Shown here in pieces: positions 1 through 9,998 of a stretch of 64,000 nt of DNA. The position numbers and the translations under genes were made by a program. The notes below the pieces were generated by a model that made no database searches, was not told where the DNA came from, and saw nothing but the letters and a program-made list of their open reading frames with translations. Numbering within the stretch: the first letter of the stretch is position 1; each line of letters opens with the position of its first letter. The stretch is from Pyrus communis (Eukaryota; Streptophyta; Magnoliopsida; Rosales; Rosaceae), in NCBI RefSeq assembly GCF_963583255.1, contig NC_084819.1, positions 12,988,471 through 13,052,470 on the forward strand. The letters are read 5' to 3'.

Positions 1-19
1 AATTAGTCATTGGAAGTCT

Positions 20-165
20 TAACGAACAATTTCTGGTACTGTTCATTTTTAACGTTAATGATATTTTTACTCTAAAAAATCACTTCCGATACTATTCACT
101 TACAACAACTTTTTGTCCTTTTGGTTAAAACTCAAAGTTTTCAAGTCTTTTTCATTAGTTTTTCC
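20..165 (+). mobile_element. Short dispersed MITE, copy 1 of 4
   Basis: About 150 bp, beginning near TTAACGAACAATTTCTGG and ending near TTTTCATTAGTTTTTCC. The same unit recurs at 16855-17006 (inverted), 18658-18803 (inverted) and 32191-32340. All share the core AAAACTCAAAGTTTTCAA or a close variant. It has no coding capacity. I recognise it as a very common non-autonomous repeat in apple and pear genomes; the family name is uncertain. Confidence 0.6.
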
Positions 166-1379
166 TTTCGTCAATCAAGTTCAGCTTATACTCCTCTTAA
201 CAAAGAAAATTTCGAGTGTAACATGTGTACACAATCATTTACTTATCTTTTCAGGTGTAACAGGTGTATACAATCATCTACCTATCTTTCTCATTACTGA
301 AATTATGTGATCAATGGAGGAGCAAGAATTGTGGTCCAGGAGGGGGCCAACACGCTTTTCTTATTTTTAAAAATTTAAGCATATCTTGCTTCGACTAACT
401 TTCGTTTAGGTTTTGAATGATGAGTATCCACAAATCTAGGACCTAAACTTGCGATATTACGCCCACAGAATAAGTGAGGGAGTCATAAATTTTGGAATGT
501 GATTTCCATACTTCTTTTTCTCCTTCTACACTATATTCATTCTAACTATTAAATTGAATATGTGTAAGAATGAGAAAAAAAATATGTGTAAAAATCATTT
601 TCCTAAATAATATAATAAAAAAAAATTGTGTAAAACCATAGAGAAAGCTTCAAGGAATAAAACAAGGGTAAAAAAATGAACCCCAAGTCTCTCAACCTCC
701 TCTTTCTCGCTATCCTCCTCAAAGCTCCATGGTTGCCAGCCTCCTGAACTCCACCAGAGCCTTGAGCCTACGAAAAAAAACTCAAAGCACATCATGGTAT
801 TAATTTTTTGAACTTGAAAAAAAAAATAAAAAGGTCAAGATAGGCCTGCAACCATTGTAGTCCTTTCATTGCTCCGCCGGTGCATGTAATGAGAGAAATA
901 TATACATGATTATATACGAACAATGAGAGAGAAGTTTTTCTACTTTCCAACCTATCATCCATGCATAACTTATATCTCAAGTTTTGATCCAATCTGTCTG
1001 TGTTGCACCCCTATTTCTAAACTACACTTTTAGAGTTTGGACTGGATCAAGTCACCAAATGTTTGTGATGGGCCAAGTTAACTTGATTGGGCTTCTTCAC
1101 AATAAGACCCATATGCTATTGAGCAACAATGTTGACTTAATTTCCGCAGTGTTTGGACTGCTAACTTGATGATATTTGACTAAATTCTATTATCCATCCT
1201 TACGTAAATTAATCCTATTATCTTATTCCTAAATACAGCTTGTAACAAAGTCGTTTTCTTTTTATCCGTAACACCTACGTTTAAACAAAGCATATTTTAA
1301 AGCCATTATTTTGTCACAATGTCACAAGACAAAATCTCAAACCTCTCCAGATCACCTATAACACGAAGCCAATTTTAAC
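166..1379. other. Intergenic, upstream of first ATL gene
   Basis: AT-rich sequence without a convincing gene, RNA or repeat. Short open frames here have no recognisable domains. The last ~300 bases should hold the promoter and 5' UTR of the ATL gene at 1380; no clear TATA box stands out. Confidence 0.5.
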
Positions 1380-2015
1380 ATGCCCAAATCCTCCCCTCCA
1401 TCTCCCACCATCTCTACCTCTCATCTTCCCACCATGGACGACAGCGGGCAGCACCATGGATTCAAACTCAGCCCTGAAATCATCGGCCTAATTGGCGTTG
1501 CAGCCGGAGCCATAATCGTCACGACGTACCAATGCCTTGTCAACCACATTTGTTGCAGCCAAATGCGCGTAGAAAACAACATACAACAAGAACAAACACA
1601 AAATGAACATGAACAGCGTCTTCAAGGGCATCACATCAACCAAAACCTCAGATCAACAACTGCACGCAGCGTTAACTCGCCCTCCTACGATCAGTTGATC
1701 CCAGTTTTCAAGTACACCAAGGAATGCAGAGAAGGAACCTGCGCCGTTTGTTTGTGTGAATTTACCGACGGTGAGAACATCCGTGTACTGCCGGAATGTG
1801 TGCACTTGTTTCATGTGGGGTGCATTGACATGTGGCTCAGCTCCCACTCTAACTGCCCTCTTTGTCGAACTGATATTATTCCTAGACGAGCACCGCAGCA
1901 TGTTGTTCCTCCTCCGCAAGATGTTGCGACTCCTCTGCAGAATACTTTGCCTTCACCACAACATGTTGTGATATTGATGCCAAATTTCGGCGCGGTTCAT
2001 AATATGAGTACTTGA
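1380..2015 (+). CDS. RING-H2 finger protein, ATL family (E3 ubiquitin ligase)
   Basis: Single-exon gene for a 211-residue protein. ATL proteins are membrane-anchored E3 ligases that bring an E2 to target proteins at the plasma or endomembrane. In order: a Ser/Pro-rich N-terminus, a hydrophobic segment at about residues 33-50 (probable membrane anchor), a Gln/Asn-rich polar linker, and a RING-H2 finger at 121-162. All eight zinc ligands are present: Cys121, Cys124, Cys140, His142, His145, Cys148, Cys159 and Cys162, with spacing C-x2-C-x15-C-x-H-x2-H-x2-C-x10-C-x2-C. Trp152, which contacts the E2, is kept. The usual GLD motif before the RING is not obvious. The tail is Pro/Gln-rich. Met1 at 1380 is preferred, but Met19 could also start. 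A second ATL gene lies 1.5 kb downstream on the same strand. Confidence 0.9.
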   Translation: MPKSSPPSPTISTSHLPTMDDSGQHHGFKLSPEIIGLIGVAAGAIIVTTYQCLVNHICCSQMRVENNIQQEQTQNEHEQRLQGHHINQNLRSTTARSVNSPSYDQLIPVFKYTKECREGTCAVCLCEFTDGENIRVLPECVHLFHVGCIDMWLSSHSNCPLCRTDIIPRRAPQHVVPPPQDVATPLQNTLPSPQHVVILMPNFGAVHNMST

Positions 2016-2619
2016 TCTTTGGAGTCATGGATTGATGGCTTTTATTTTTGAGTTGCTTAAACTACTTTTGTTTAAAAGAGTGTATCTAGTTAGACTTGCT
2101 CAAATTAGCGGGTGTTTTGGTGAATGAAGAAAAATGGAGGAGGTTTCATATTAGTGTGATGATTTTGCCACTCCAATTTAGCTTCTGACGCTCTAACTTG
2201 AGTATCTTATAATTATTGTACACTCGTAATGACGAAACCTAAAAATGGGAGTCATTTTCTTCTCTTATCGCGATGGACTATAGGATTGTTGTAAAAGTCG
2301 TCCTGCCAGTTGCACGACGAATTCTAGTTGCTCTCTCAATCAAACCAACCTGCCAAAGTTGCACAGCGAAAGGCAATTACCAGTTGTTCTATAGGTAGTC
2401 AACTTCAAGTTTTGTTTCTTGTTCATCCGTACCATACTTAGTGGAGCTGTGGCCCAATTTTGTATGGGCTTGTTTAATCCAGTCTGCTCTGTATCCATCA
2501 CAGAGGACCCAAGTACAGACAAGATCCCATATTAATAGGACCAAGAAAAAGCTGGTGTAAAAAAATACCAACTTCAAGGTTTGTGATGTTGTTGAGTTTA
2601 TACTTTGGTTTACAGCTTG
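2016..2619. other. Intergenic, ATL 3' flank
   Basis: 3' UTR and flank of the ATL gene. No recognisable gene or repeat. Confidence 0.4.
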
Positions 2620-2945
2620 CTTTTGATAAGGGTGATACTAATCTTGGTATTGAGATGGTTCCTCAGGTTATTGTTATGTTGTTGAAGCAAACGTTGATAA
2701 TTTCCATCCTTTGGACAAAAGCTATATATTAATGATAAGACAATTGAGGATATGTGAGTTGAAACACATTTACAGAGAGAGAAGAATGTTGTGACGGATC
2801 ATTTGGCTAACTGAAGTTTTAATATGGATGTTAGTGTTCTTGAATTTGATGAGCCTCATGTTTGGATTAGACCAGCTCGCATAGATGATGCTGCTAGAGT
2901 CCCTTGGGCTCAGTTTGTGTATGCTGATATTTTATAGTTTGCTAT
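2620..2945 (+). pseudogene. LINE RNase H tail fragment (degenerate)
   Basis: The plus strand near 2760-2935 translates to a stretch resembling the C-terminal end of plant LINE RNase H domains: QREKNVVTDHLAN, a stop, then FDEPHVWIRPARIDDAARVP and WAQFVYADIL. The order (R-E-x-N-x-V-x-D-x-L-A, then a short linker with F-D-E-P) matches the final RNase H helix and tail. It contains a stop and no upstream catalytic part, so it is a dead remnant. Confidence 0.45.
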
Positions 2946-3543
2946 TTGAGTTGAATTCCTCATTCTTCCTAAAGAAAAGATATACCAACTTGTTGAATAT
3001 CTATCCATAAATTTTTTAGTGTAGTTGTAACTCTGCTATGGATGCTTCTAATTTATCCATATTAGCCCGTATGACATATCACTGCATTTGAATTATTTTT
3101 GACACCCAAAAATAGTGATAACACATGCCTCAATTACTGTTTTACAAAAGAAAAGTTGGAATGAGAGGAATGCATGACTACGACTTTAGGTTGCCAACAA
3201 TAGTTCTCTACCACATAAATATAACAAAATTATATGTATCTTGAATGTGAGATGTTCATTTCAACTTTTTAAAAAGTAAACTATCTAATATACATTGTTA
3301 CGTAATAAATAATTAGTGACACGATAGAATGACTAATAAGTCATATCTTACCATGATCATACTAACTGTGGTAAAATATGGATTCATCATCAAAATTACT
3401 TGAAACTTGTCCTCAAACCCCACACACGTTCCCATCAATAATTGCTCTTCACAAACCCAAAGAAAACTCCACCACAACACCTCAAACAAACAAAAACACA
3501 AATAGAACCCCAAAACCTCACCTCTCTCTCTCTCTCTCTCATC
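2946..3543. other. Intergenic, promoter and 5' UTR of second ATL gene
   Basis: AT-rich promoter followed by a C/A-rich leader. A (CT)n microsatellite at about 3520-3541 sits just before the ATG at 3544, a common arrangement in plant 5' UTRs. Confidence 0.5.
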
Positions 3544-4191
3544 ATGGACAGCGCACCCCCCGTTTTAAACAAACCACCGCCACCTTTCCTCATGGACAGC
3601 GCACCCACCTTTCTAAACAAACCACCGCCACCGCCACCTTTCCTCATGGACAGCGCACCCACCTTTCTAAACAAACCACCGCCACCTTTCCCAGCACCGC
3701 CTCGGAGCGTTGACTTCTCCGCCCTTGAATTTATCCTCGGCCTCATCGCGATCATCACCATCCCTGCTCTCGTCTACGCCTTCTTCTTCGCCATCAAGTT
3801 CCCTCCAAACCCTTTTCGCCGGCGACCCCACCGGACCTCCACCACCGCCCCCGGCCCCACCCAAACTGAACCCAACACCCAAAACAAAACCGACGTAATT
3901 TCGGAGCTCAAGTACCAGAAGGAAGCCCACGTTAAGGAAATCGGAACAGAGTGCCCTGTGTGCCTGTCTCTGTTTGCCGACGGCGAAGAGCTCCGGCAGC
4001 TCTGCGTCTGCAAACACTCTTTCCACTCTCTGTGCATAAACATGTGGCTTAAGGATCACTCCAACTGCCCCATTTGTCGAGCTTCAGTCGCCGTTGATCG
4101 GAGTAATGGTGATAATCGGACGGCGGCTGCTGGAGTAAGAGGCAGTGATGATCTGCAACAAGGTTTGCCTGATGCTTCTGCCATGGTTTGA
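3544..4191 (+). CDS. RING-H2 finger protein, ATL family, with N-terminal tandem repeat
   Basis: Single-exon gene for a 215-residue ATL-type E3 ubiquitin ligase. The N-terminus is three near-copies of a ~17-residue unit of the form MDSAPTFLNKPPPPF, each with its own in-frame Met (residues 1, 17, 35). A strong hydrophobic segment follows at about 62-85 (membrane anchor), then a basic Arg-rich stop-transfer stretch. The RING-H2 finger has ligands Cys137, Cys140, Cys156, His158, His161, Cys164, Cys175 and Cys178, with Trp168 conserved. I chose ATG 3544 because it directly follows the CT-rich leader and starts the first repeat; a frame open further upstream (to 3442) reads through leader sequence. 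The two ATL genes are probably an old tandem pair: the RING core (MWL..HSNCP.CR) is shared but the flanks differ. Confidence 0.9.
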   Translation: MDSAPPVLNKPPPPFLMDSAPTFLNKPPPPPPFLMDSAPTFLNKPPPPFPAPPRSVDFSALEFILGLIAIITIPALVYAFFFAIKFPPNPFRRRPHRTSTTAPGPTQTEPNTQNKTDVISELKYQKEAHVKEIGTECPVCLSLFADGEELRQLCVCKHSFHSLCINMWLKDHSNCPICRASVAVDRSNGDNRTAAAGVRGSDDLQQGLPDASAMV

Positions 4192-4411
4192 CAATTAATT
4201 CTTTCTGGGATTTTGGTGGCTTAATTCTTTTTCTCTTTTTCTTTTCCGAAGTTTTTCAAAAACTCGCCGACAGAAGTTGTAAACTTGTATCTGTAGTGAG
4301 AATTAGGGTTTGAGATAAATGCCAGGAACTAGTAGTTAATCTATGATTTCTATAATTTGAAGACCATCTGAAATTTGAATTTTGATATATTTCTGGGTAG
4401 CTGGTGGATAT

Positions 4412-4450
<39 letters not shown>

Positions 4451-5607
4451 TGGGGGTTAAAGATTGAAACTTGAAACTCATACTGTTCGTGTTTTTGATC
4501 TGTATTACACACCAGATGATGTTGCATTTAAATTTTAATTCTCATTTAGTTTTTTTTAATGTAATCAGAGTCTAACACATACAAATATAATTGATTAAAA
4601 TCACTGAAAGAAAATTAAAACACTGAAGAGGATTTTTGCTTATTGATGGAGAACATTTTGGCATTTTGCTACTGTTTTGAACTTCTTTAGTGTAGGTTAA
4701 AAAAAAGTATGACTTTTAAGAGATTTTTAAGATTTAACCAAAGTTTATTTATTTATTTATTTGCTTGGTGAGTATTGACAAAGAGTGTAGTGGAGTGGTT
4801 GAGTCATAAAAGTTTTCTTTAAACCAGTATGAGTTCATACTACACATAATGGTGTTATTGTTCTTCGAAATTTAATTAAAAATTATAAACAACCAATTTT
4901 TTTTTGGTCAAAAACAACCAAATTAACAAACGTTTTATTGGACCATATTGCTTACATTGATAAATTACAATATTATATAGCAAGAAGTTGCCAAGAATCT
5001 ACCTTTGGAGAGTTGTCAACAACCCATTTGATGTTTCATAAATGGGTGAGTGATAAATTTTTTAAACTAAATTTGCAAATCAAATGATGTGATTATAGAT
5101 GATTAAATTTAATTAAATGTTGGTTAACGTGCTTGTTTTTTATAGTTGACACACATTTGATTTGCAATTTGGTTTAAAATGAGATAATGCTACACTTACA
5201 TCTAGTTGTACCATTATTTGTATCATTATTTTAATAGAGGTAGGATTCGTCAACGTATGTGGATTCCATCTTTATTAGAGAGATCATACAAATGATGGTA
5301 CATCTAGATAATAAGAGTAGCTTTTTTATTAAAAAAAAATTAATCTTTCTAGCATTATTCTTCGTAAATAAGTTGTCACATCCCTTCAAATATACATATT
5401 CTTTCGGTAATGTTTTTAACAAGGACTTATCCTTCAAAAGGAAGGTGGATGATCATGCAGAACTTCTAATCTTATCTTAAAAGCAGAGATATTTTTACAT
5501 GCAACTGGAGATATATTCCGCTCATCACATGATCAATGTTGTGTACAATATTTGTTTTGTGCTTATTTGGACAAAGGAAAAAAAGGTCACCTTTATGGGG
5601 ATTCCAA
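4192..5607. other. Intergenic with (AT)16 microsatellite
   Basis: Contains the 3' UTR of the ATL gene and a perfect (AT)n run at about 4414-4445. The rest is AT-rich without recognisable genes. Confidence 0.5.
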
Positions 5608-5705
5608 ATGCATGGTTAAATGTAGGCAAAATTTTCAATGTCACACCAATAAATTGATGCATGGTTAAATGTAGGCAAAATTTTCAATGTCACACCAATA
5701 AATTG
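5608..5705 (+). repeat. Perfect 49 bp tandem duplication
   Basis: Two head-to-tail 49 bp copies beginning ATGCATGGTTAAATGTAGGC at 5608 and 5657, with no differences between them. The identity implies a recent event or an assembly artefact. Confidence 0.9.
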
Positions 5706-5870
5706 AGTCCTCGTATAACGAGGCACACTTCGTACCAAAACCTGTACCCATTCCCAATGTCCTATAATCTTATAGTTGGTGAAATTCATACTTATTTTTA
5801 TTTTTTACATATTTTCTTAATTTTTTATCATCGGATTAAATAAAGAGGTATGATATTCATATATCGTATT

Positions 5871-5966
5871 TTACTTCTCACACATCCTTCTAATTTTCGG
5901 CCTTCAGATCGGATGAATTGAAGAAGATCAACGAATATAAATTAACAAGGGGTGTGTGAGAAGTAA
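5871..5966. mobile_element. Small MITE, 96 bp, 14 bp perfect TIRs
   Basis: The ends are TTACTTCTCACACA and its exact reverse complement TGTGTGAGAAGTAA. The interior shares text with a degenerate relative near 35568-35675. No coding capacity. Confidence 0.65.
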
Positions 5967-6056
5967 TTTGGAGTATGTGGATAACACACCCTTAAATGAA
6001 TTGAAGAAGGTCAAATAACAAAATTAACGGCTGTGTAGAAAGTAAAAATAAAGAGG

Positions 6057-6443
6057 TATTTGTCGAAATTCCCCTCTAAACTTGTAACTGATTGCCAATT
6101 TACCCTCTCAACTTTAATTTCTGTCAATTACCCCCCTAAATTTTTGTTTATGGCTAAATTCCCCCTGCCGATTAAATTTCTCACATTTTATCCATGATTT
6201 ATACTAAAAAAAAAAAAAGAAAAAAAAAAGAAAAGATAAAGAAACCACCCTTCCCACCCACCCCAAACCTCAAACCACCAGCCACCCCTAATTCCAGATG
6301 AAACTCATCCCCCTACCCATTCCCCACCCAACCCACAACCTCAAACGGCAGGTCCAGATTCCTGATTGTGATCCCCCTTCCCCTTCTCTATGCGAATCCA
6401 CCTTCTTGCAGCCCACCTACCGCCACACCAATAGCTCATTGTT

Positions 6444-6493
<50 letters not shown>

Positions 6494-6801
6494 TCTCTCC
6501 CCACCCCCCCCCCCCCCCCGCCCCTGACTATTTTGGAAGCCCACCCACAACCTCCGGCAAGTCCCAGATGCTAATCCTTTCTCTTTGGTTGAATCTCATA
6601 TGCTAATTCAAAAAGGAAACAAAATGTTTGGATCCAAATGACTATTTTGACCTCCAAACTAACGGAACCATGGACGAAATGTGTGAGACTTAACGAAAGA
6701 TGGGAATTTGGCCATAAATATAGGGGAGTAATTGGCTAAAATTAAAGTTCAGGGGGTAAATTAACATTAGGTTACAAGTTAAGGGGGGATATCGACAAAT
6801 A
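6057..6801. mobile_element. Fold-back (MULE-like) element with ~130 bp inverted ends
   Basis: The left end TATTTGTCGAAATTCCCCTC and the right end are imperfect inverted repeats over about 130 bp. Both arms carry the same order of short C-runs (TTACCCTC, ATTACCCCCCTA, AAATTCCCCC) and a TTTCTCACA box. The core holds a (CT)n tract (~6445-6488) and a C16 run (~6504-6519). No clear target duplication was found, so class assignment (Mutator-like or other fold-back) is an inference. Confidence 0.6.
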
Positions 6802-6904
6802 GGCCTAAAAATAAATGTATGGATAACATCATTCTAATCCTATTTGTGTCTTGAAACACAAAGACTTTTCCCCAAGATTGATTCATACAGTCCTTAGTTA
6901 TATT

Positions 6905-7319
6905 TATTTTGGAGCATACTGGGCTATTCAAAAGATAAGTAAGAGCTTCTACTCAAAACTTTATGTTTCTGATTTATAGAACTTCGTATTTATGATCAGA
7001 ATCATTCATGTAATAAATTACTATATAAAGATCATCTCTGAGAAAAAAAGAATAAATTAAAACTAAGGTCTTTTAGACATTGAACTATATGAAAATTGAG
7101 AGACATAAATGGTAAAAGCATTACAATCTATTTCAGTTTGTTATAGTTGATTGATTAAATAATCTTAGTTTTAATTCTTTTTTTTTTTTGCAGAGATGGT
7201 CTTTATAGAGTACTTTTCATTATATAAATGGTTTCGATTATAAGCACTAAGTTTTTTGAATTGAACATGAAGAATTTTGAGTAAGAATTCCTAATCATTC
7301 TTGAGTAGCCAAACATTGT
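6905..7319. mobile_element. MITE related to the 50478-50895 element
   Basis: The left arm (GGCTATTCAAAAGATAAGTA, TCTACTCAAAA) and right arm (TTTTGAGTAAGAATTCC, TTGAGTAGCCAA) are inverted repeats. The interior aligns along its length with the MITE at 50478-50895, for example the shared TTAGTTTTAATT before a T-run and GATTATAA near the right arm. Terminal bases are decayed and no target duplication is visible. Its right end lies within 20 bp of a solo LTR. Confidence 0.6.
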
Positions 7320-7336
7320 TTTTTTTTCTCTCCCAA

Positions 7337-7536
7337 TGTCACATCCCAGACTCCAACCTCTCGGATATTGTCCGCTTTGGCATTCTGGGCCTGGACTATG
7401 TCGCAGTCACCCAGCTACCGCACGGTTTTGTTCTTGTGGACCGTAGTCCACAAAAGGCCTCTCTGAAGTTAAAGCTCTGGGCATGGATATATAAGGCCCA
7501 AAGACCACGCCCTCACGTGCGATGTGGGATACTACA
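7337..7536 (-). mobile_element. Solo LTR, 200 bp, 5 bp TSD CCCAA
   Basis: A 200 bp unit begins TGTCACATCCC and ends GGGATACTACA, i.e. TG...CA ends when read on the minus strand. It is flanked by CCCAA at 7332-7336 and 7537-7541, the 5 bp duplication expected of LTR retrotransposons. On the minus strand it carries a TATA-like CTTATATATCC. The box ATTGTCCGCTTTGG is shared with the Cassandra LTRs 800 bp away, but the rest differs. No internal region remains, so it is a recombination product. Confidence 0.75.
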
Positions 7537-7541
7537 CCCAA

Positions 7542-8110
7542 TCTTAGGAGAATATTGCCAAGCATTGCTTTTTGTTATATGAGCTCTCAGATTAATTTTA
7601 AGGTGGATTAAGCTATCAACTTGAATAAACCCCGTTATACCGAAACACAATAATCCCGCAAAATGATTATATTAAATAAAATTGGATGTGTAAAGTTATT
7701 AGGGTTTTATACAATTGGATTTGTTGGATTTAGATATTCAACAAAAAGATTAGGTTTTGCAAATGAAAGGGATTCGACATGACGTGAAACCTTTTTCTCA
7801 TTTTTTTTATTAGTTAGTATTTATTTTGTTTTCGCGTAATAGAGATTATTTAAGTTGATATGAAAAAAAAACATGTGAGGTCCTCAAAATAATAACCTTA
7901 AGAGAGCATCTCTGTAATTTAAAAACGATGATAAATTAAAAACTTTAAGGAGTATGGTTGAATTCCTCGTACTAATAATTAAGTTAGAATTAACTTTAAT
8001 CGTAGTGTTAAATCTGATCTTGAGGCTACTTTGGGTTTCTTAATAAAAAAATTCTAATTGTCACATACGTATCTTTTTCTATTGGTCTTTTTTTTTTTGT
8101 GTTGCAAGCT
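7542..8110. other. Intergenic between solo LTR and TRIM
   Basis: AT-rich; no gene, RNA or repeat recognised. Confidence 0.4.
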
Positions 8111-8220
8111 GAAGCTGTCACATCCTACCCTGGGACGGATCATTTCCCGAGCCCGCTCCACCACTGTAGCACGATATTGTCCGCTTTGGGCTTACCATTC
8201 CCTCACGGTTTTGTTTTTGG

Positions 8221-8298
8221 GAACTCACGAGCAACTTCCCAGTGGATCACCCATCATGGGATTGCTCTAGCCCCCTTCTCGCTTAACTTCGGAGTTCC
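8221..8298 (-). other. 5S rRNA-like segment in left (3') LTR
   Basis: On the minus strand the order GAACTCCGAAGTTAAGCG, then GGGCTAGAG, then GATGGGTGA, then CTGGGAAGTTGCTCGTG follows plant 5S rRNA in sequence and spacing. It covers the box A, intermediate element and box C region of the internal RNA polymerase III promoter. In Cassandra elements this segment is conserved; here it may drive or once drove Pol III transcription. Confidence 0.85.
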
Positions 8299-8455
8299 TA
8301 CGGAACCCGAAGCCAATGAGCTCCCAAAAGGCCTCGTGCTAGGTAGGGATGAGAATATACATTTAAGGATCACTCCCCTGGGCGATGTGGGATGTTACAA
8401 TCCACCCCCCTTAGAGGCCCAACGTCCTCGTCGACACACACGCGGCCAGAGTTAG

Positions 8456-8467
8456 GCTCTGATACCA
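8456..8467 (-). other. Primer-binding site (initiator tRNA-Met type)
   Basis: The minus strand reads TGGTATCAGAGC three bases inside the 5' LTR of the TRIM. This is the standard plant PBS complementary to the 3' end of tRNA-iMet. Confidence 0.85.
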
Positions 8468-8574
8468 ATTTGTCACATCTCCGCCCGGGGCATATCACTT
8501 CCCGGGCCCGCTCCACCACCGTAGCACGATATTGTCCGCTTTGGGCTTACTATTCCCTCACGGTTTTGTTTTTG

Positions 8575-8652
8575 GTAACTCACGAGCAACTTCCCAGTGG
8601 ATCACCCATCATGGGATTGCTCTAGCCCCCTTCTCGCTTAACTTCGGAGTTC
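8575..8652 (-). other. 5S rRNA-like segment in right (5') LTR
   Basis: Second copy of the 5S-like segment, essentially the same as the one at 8221-8298. It retains box A-like AAGTTAAGCG and box C-like GATGGGTGA..CTGGGAAGT. Confidence 0.85.
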
Positions 8653-8759
8653 CTACAGAACCCGAAGCCAGTGAGCTTCCAAAAGACCTCGTGCTAGGTA
8701 GGGATTGGAATATACATTTAAGGATCACTCCCCTGGGCGAAGTGAGATGTTACAGAAGC

Positions 8760-9237
8760 TATAATTATTCAAGAGACGTTATATTAGATAGGTTTCGTTT
8801 GGTTATTCGTATAAGTGATCGAATAAGATTAATAATATAGATCTAGTTGTTAGGTGCACTTATGTATTTAATAGTACTCATAGAATTTATCCGGTCTCAC
8901 TTTTGAAGTTCAATTCACACTCACTTGGATATCCCTCTAAAAAGCTCGGTGTAATAGTTGGGGCCAATGACACGCTCACTCTCGCTTCCTCTCTCTCTCG
9001 TTATCTCTATTTCCTTCTTTAGTTTGTCTCTTGCACATCAGAAACACGAAAAATCAACTCTCTGATTTAATGATATTCACGATTTTTTTTTTCTATATCC
9101 GAAAAATATTCGAATTTTAATCTCCAAATTTGCCCCACTGCCAAGATTATAGAGTCACAATTGGGTCTTAGCTCAAGACTCCTCCCTCCAAACATCCGCC
9201 CAAATAATCCACAAATCTCTCATCTTTTTTTTACCAA
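8760..9237. other. Intergenic
   Basis: AT-rich with a short CT-rich patch near 8980-9010. Nothing recognised. Confidence 0.4.
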
Positions 9238-9239
9238 TT

Positions 9240-9981
9240 TTCCCAAAAATAGTATTTATTGAATATAACCAAAAATTAACTCTTAATTTCAAAAATGTCA
9301 TTTTTTATAAAAACTTTCAAATATATCCAAAATTTTACTTAAATAGACACAAATACCTTCAAATTTAACAATTAAATAAATTAAAGGCTTTTTAGCTACT
9401 ATCGCCTCAAGCTCCAGTTCAACTTCACCTTCGCTTCTACACTCCACCACCACAACCCTATCCCCTTCGACCCTGTCATCACCGACATTGAGCGCTGCCG
9501 CAATTACTGCAAGTGGGAGCAACAGAATTTCAATCATGCCTTCAACGTCTTTTTTCTTACTAATATCATTCTTAGTTTTAAATATAAAAATAGTTTTTAA
9601 AGTTAATCCACATGTCATTATATGATTGTATTTGTGAGACCCACGTGGCACCACATCATCACACTAATAGAGCAATTAACAAATTTTTCGCAAAAAAAAA
9701 CTAAAATGATTACGATGGACAAATTCAAAGAAAGACTAAATGGATTCACGATAGATAAATTCAAGAACACTACTATTGAATATCATTAATTGTTAAGGAC
9801 CAGATTAAGGAGTTATGTCAATGTCACGAATCATTTTGGCTAAAAATACTTTAATGTATTTGATTGTTAAATTTGAAAGTATTTGTGTCTATTTAGATGA
9901 AATTTTAGATATATTTAAAAGATTTTATAAAAAACGATATTTTTGAAATTAAGAATTAATTTTTGATAAATACACTCCCAA
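9240..9981. mobile_element. Fold-back element with ~150 bp inverted ends and a GC-richer core
   Basis: The left arm (9240-9400) and right arm (9830-9981) are inverted repeats. For example, AAATAGACACAAATACCTTC on the left matches the complement of GAAAGTATTTGTGTCTATTT on the right, and both arms carry TTAATTTCAAAAAT. The core at 9397-9550 is distinctly GC-richer and has one frame open for about 52 codons. The arrangement resembles a Mutator-like element carrying a gene fragment (Pack-MULE). The right arm ends 18 bp before the first ATG of the GT14 pseudogene. Confidence 0.6.
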
Positions 9982-9998
9982 AAACCCACCTCACCGCC

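Larger units (their letters stand above)
8116..8754 (-). mobile_element. Complete Cassandra-type TRIM retrotransposon
   Basis: Two 284 bp direct repeats (8116-8399 and 8471-8754) with TG...CA ends flank only 71 bp of internal DNA. Read on the minus strand, the right LTR is the 5' LTR. It is followed by TGGTATCAGAGC (8467-8456), complementary to the 3' end of initiator tRNA-Met (primer-binding site). A purine run AAGGGGGGT (about 8412-8403) next to the other LTR is the polypurine tract. GAAGC at 8111-8115 and 8755-8759 is the target duplication. Both LTRs carry a 5S rRNA-like segment, the hallmark of Cassandra elements. There is no protein-coding capacity; mobility would depend on proteins from other retrotransposons. 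The two LTRs differ at a modest number of sites, so the insertion is not very recent. Confidence 0.92.

Noticed and set aside
8058..8840. Several 70-118 codon frames in the TRIM
   Set aside because: They read through LTR and 5S-like sequence; TRIMs encode no protein.
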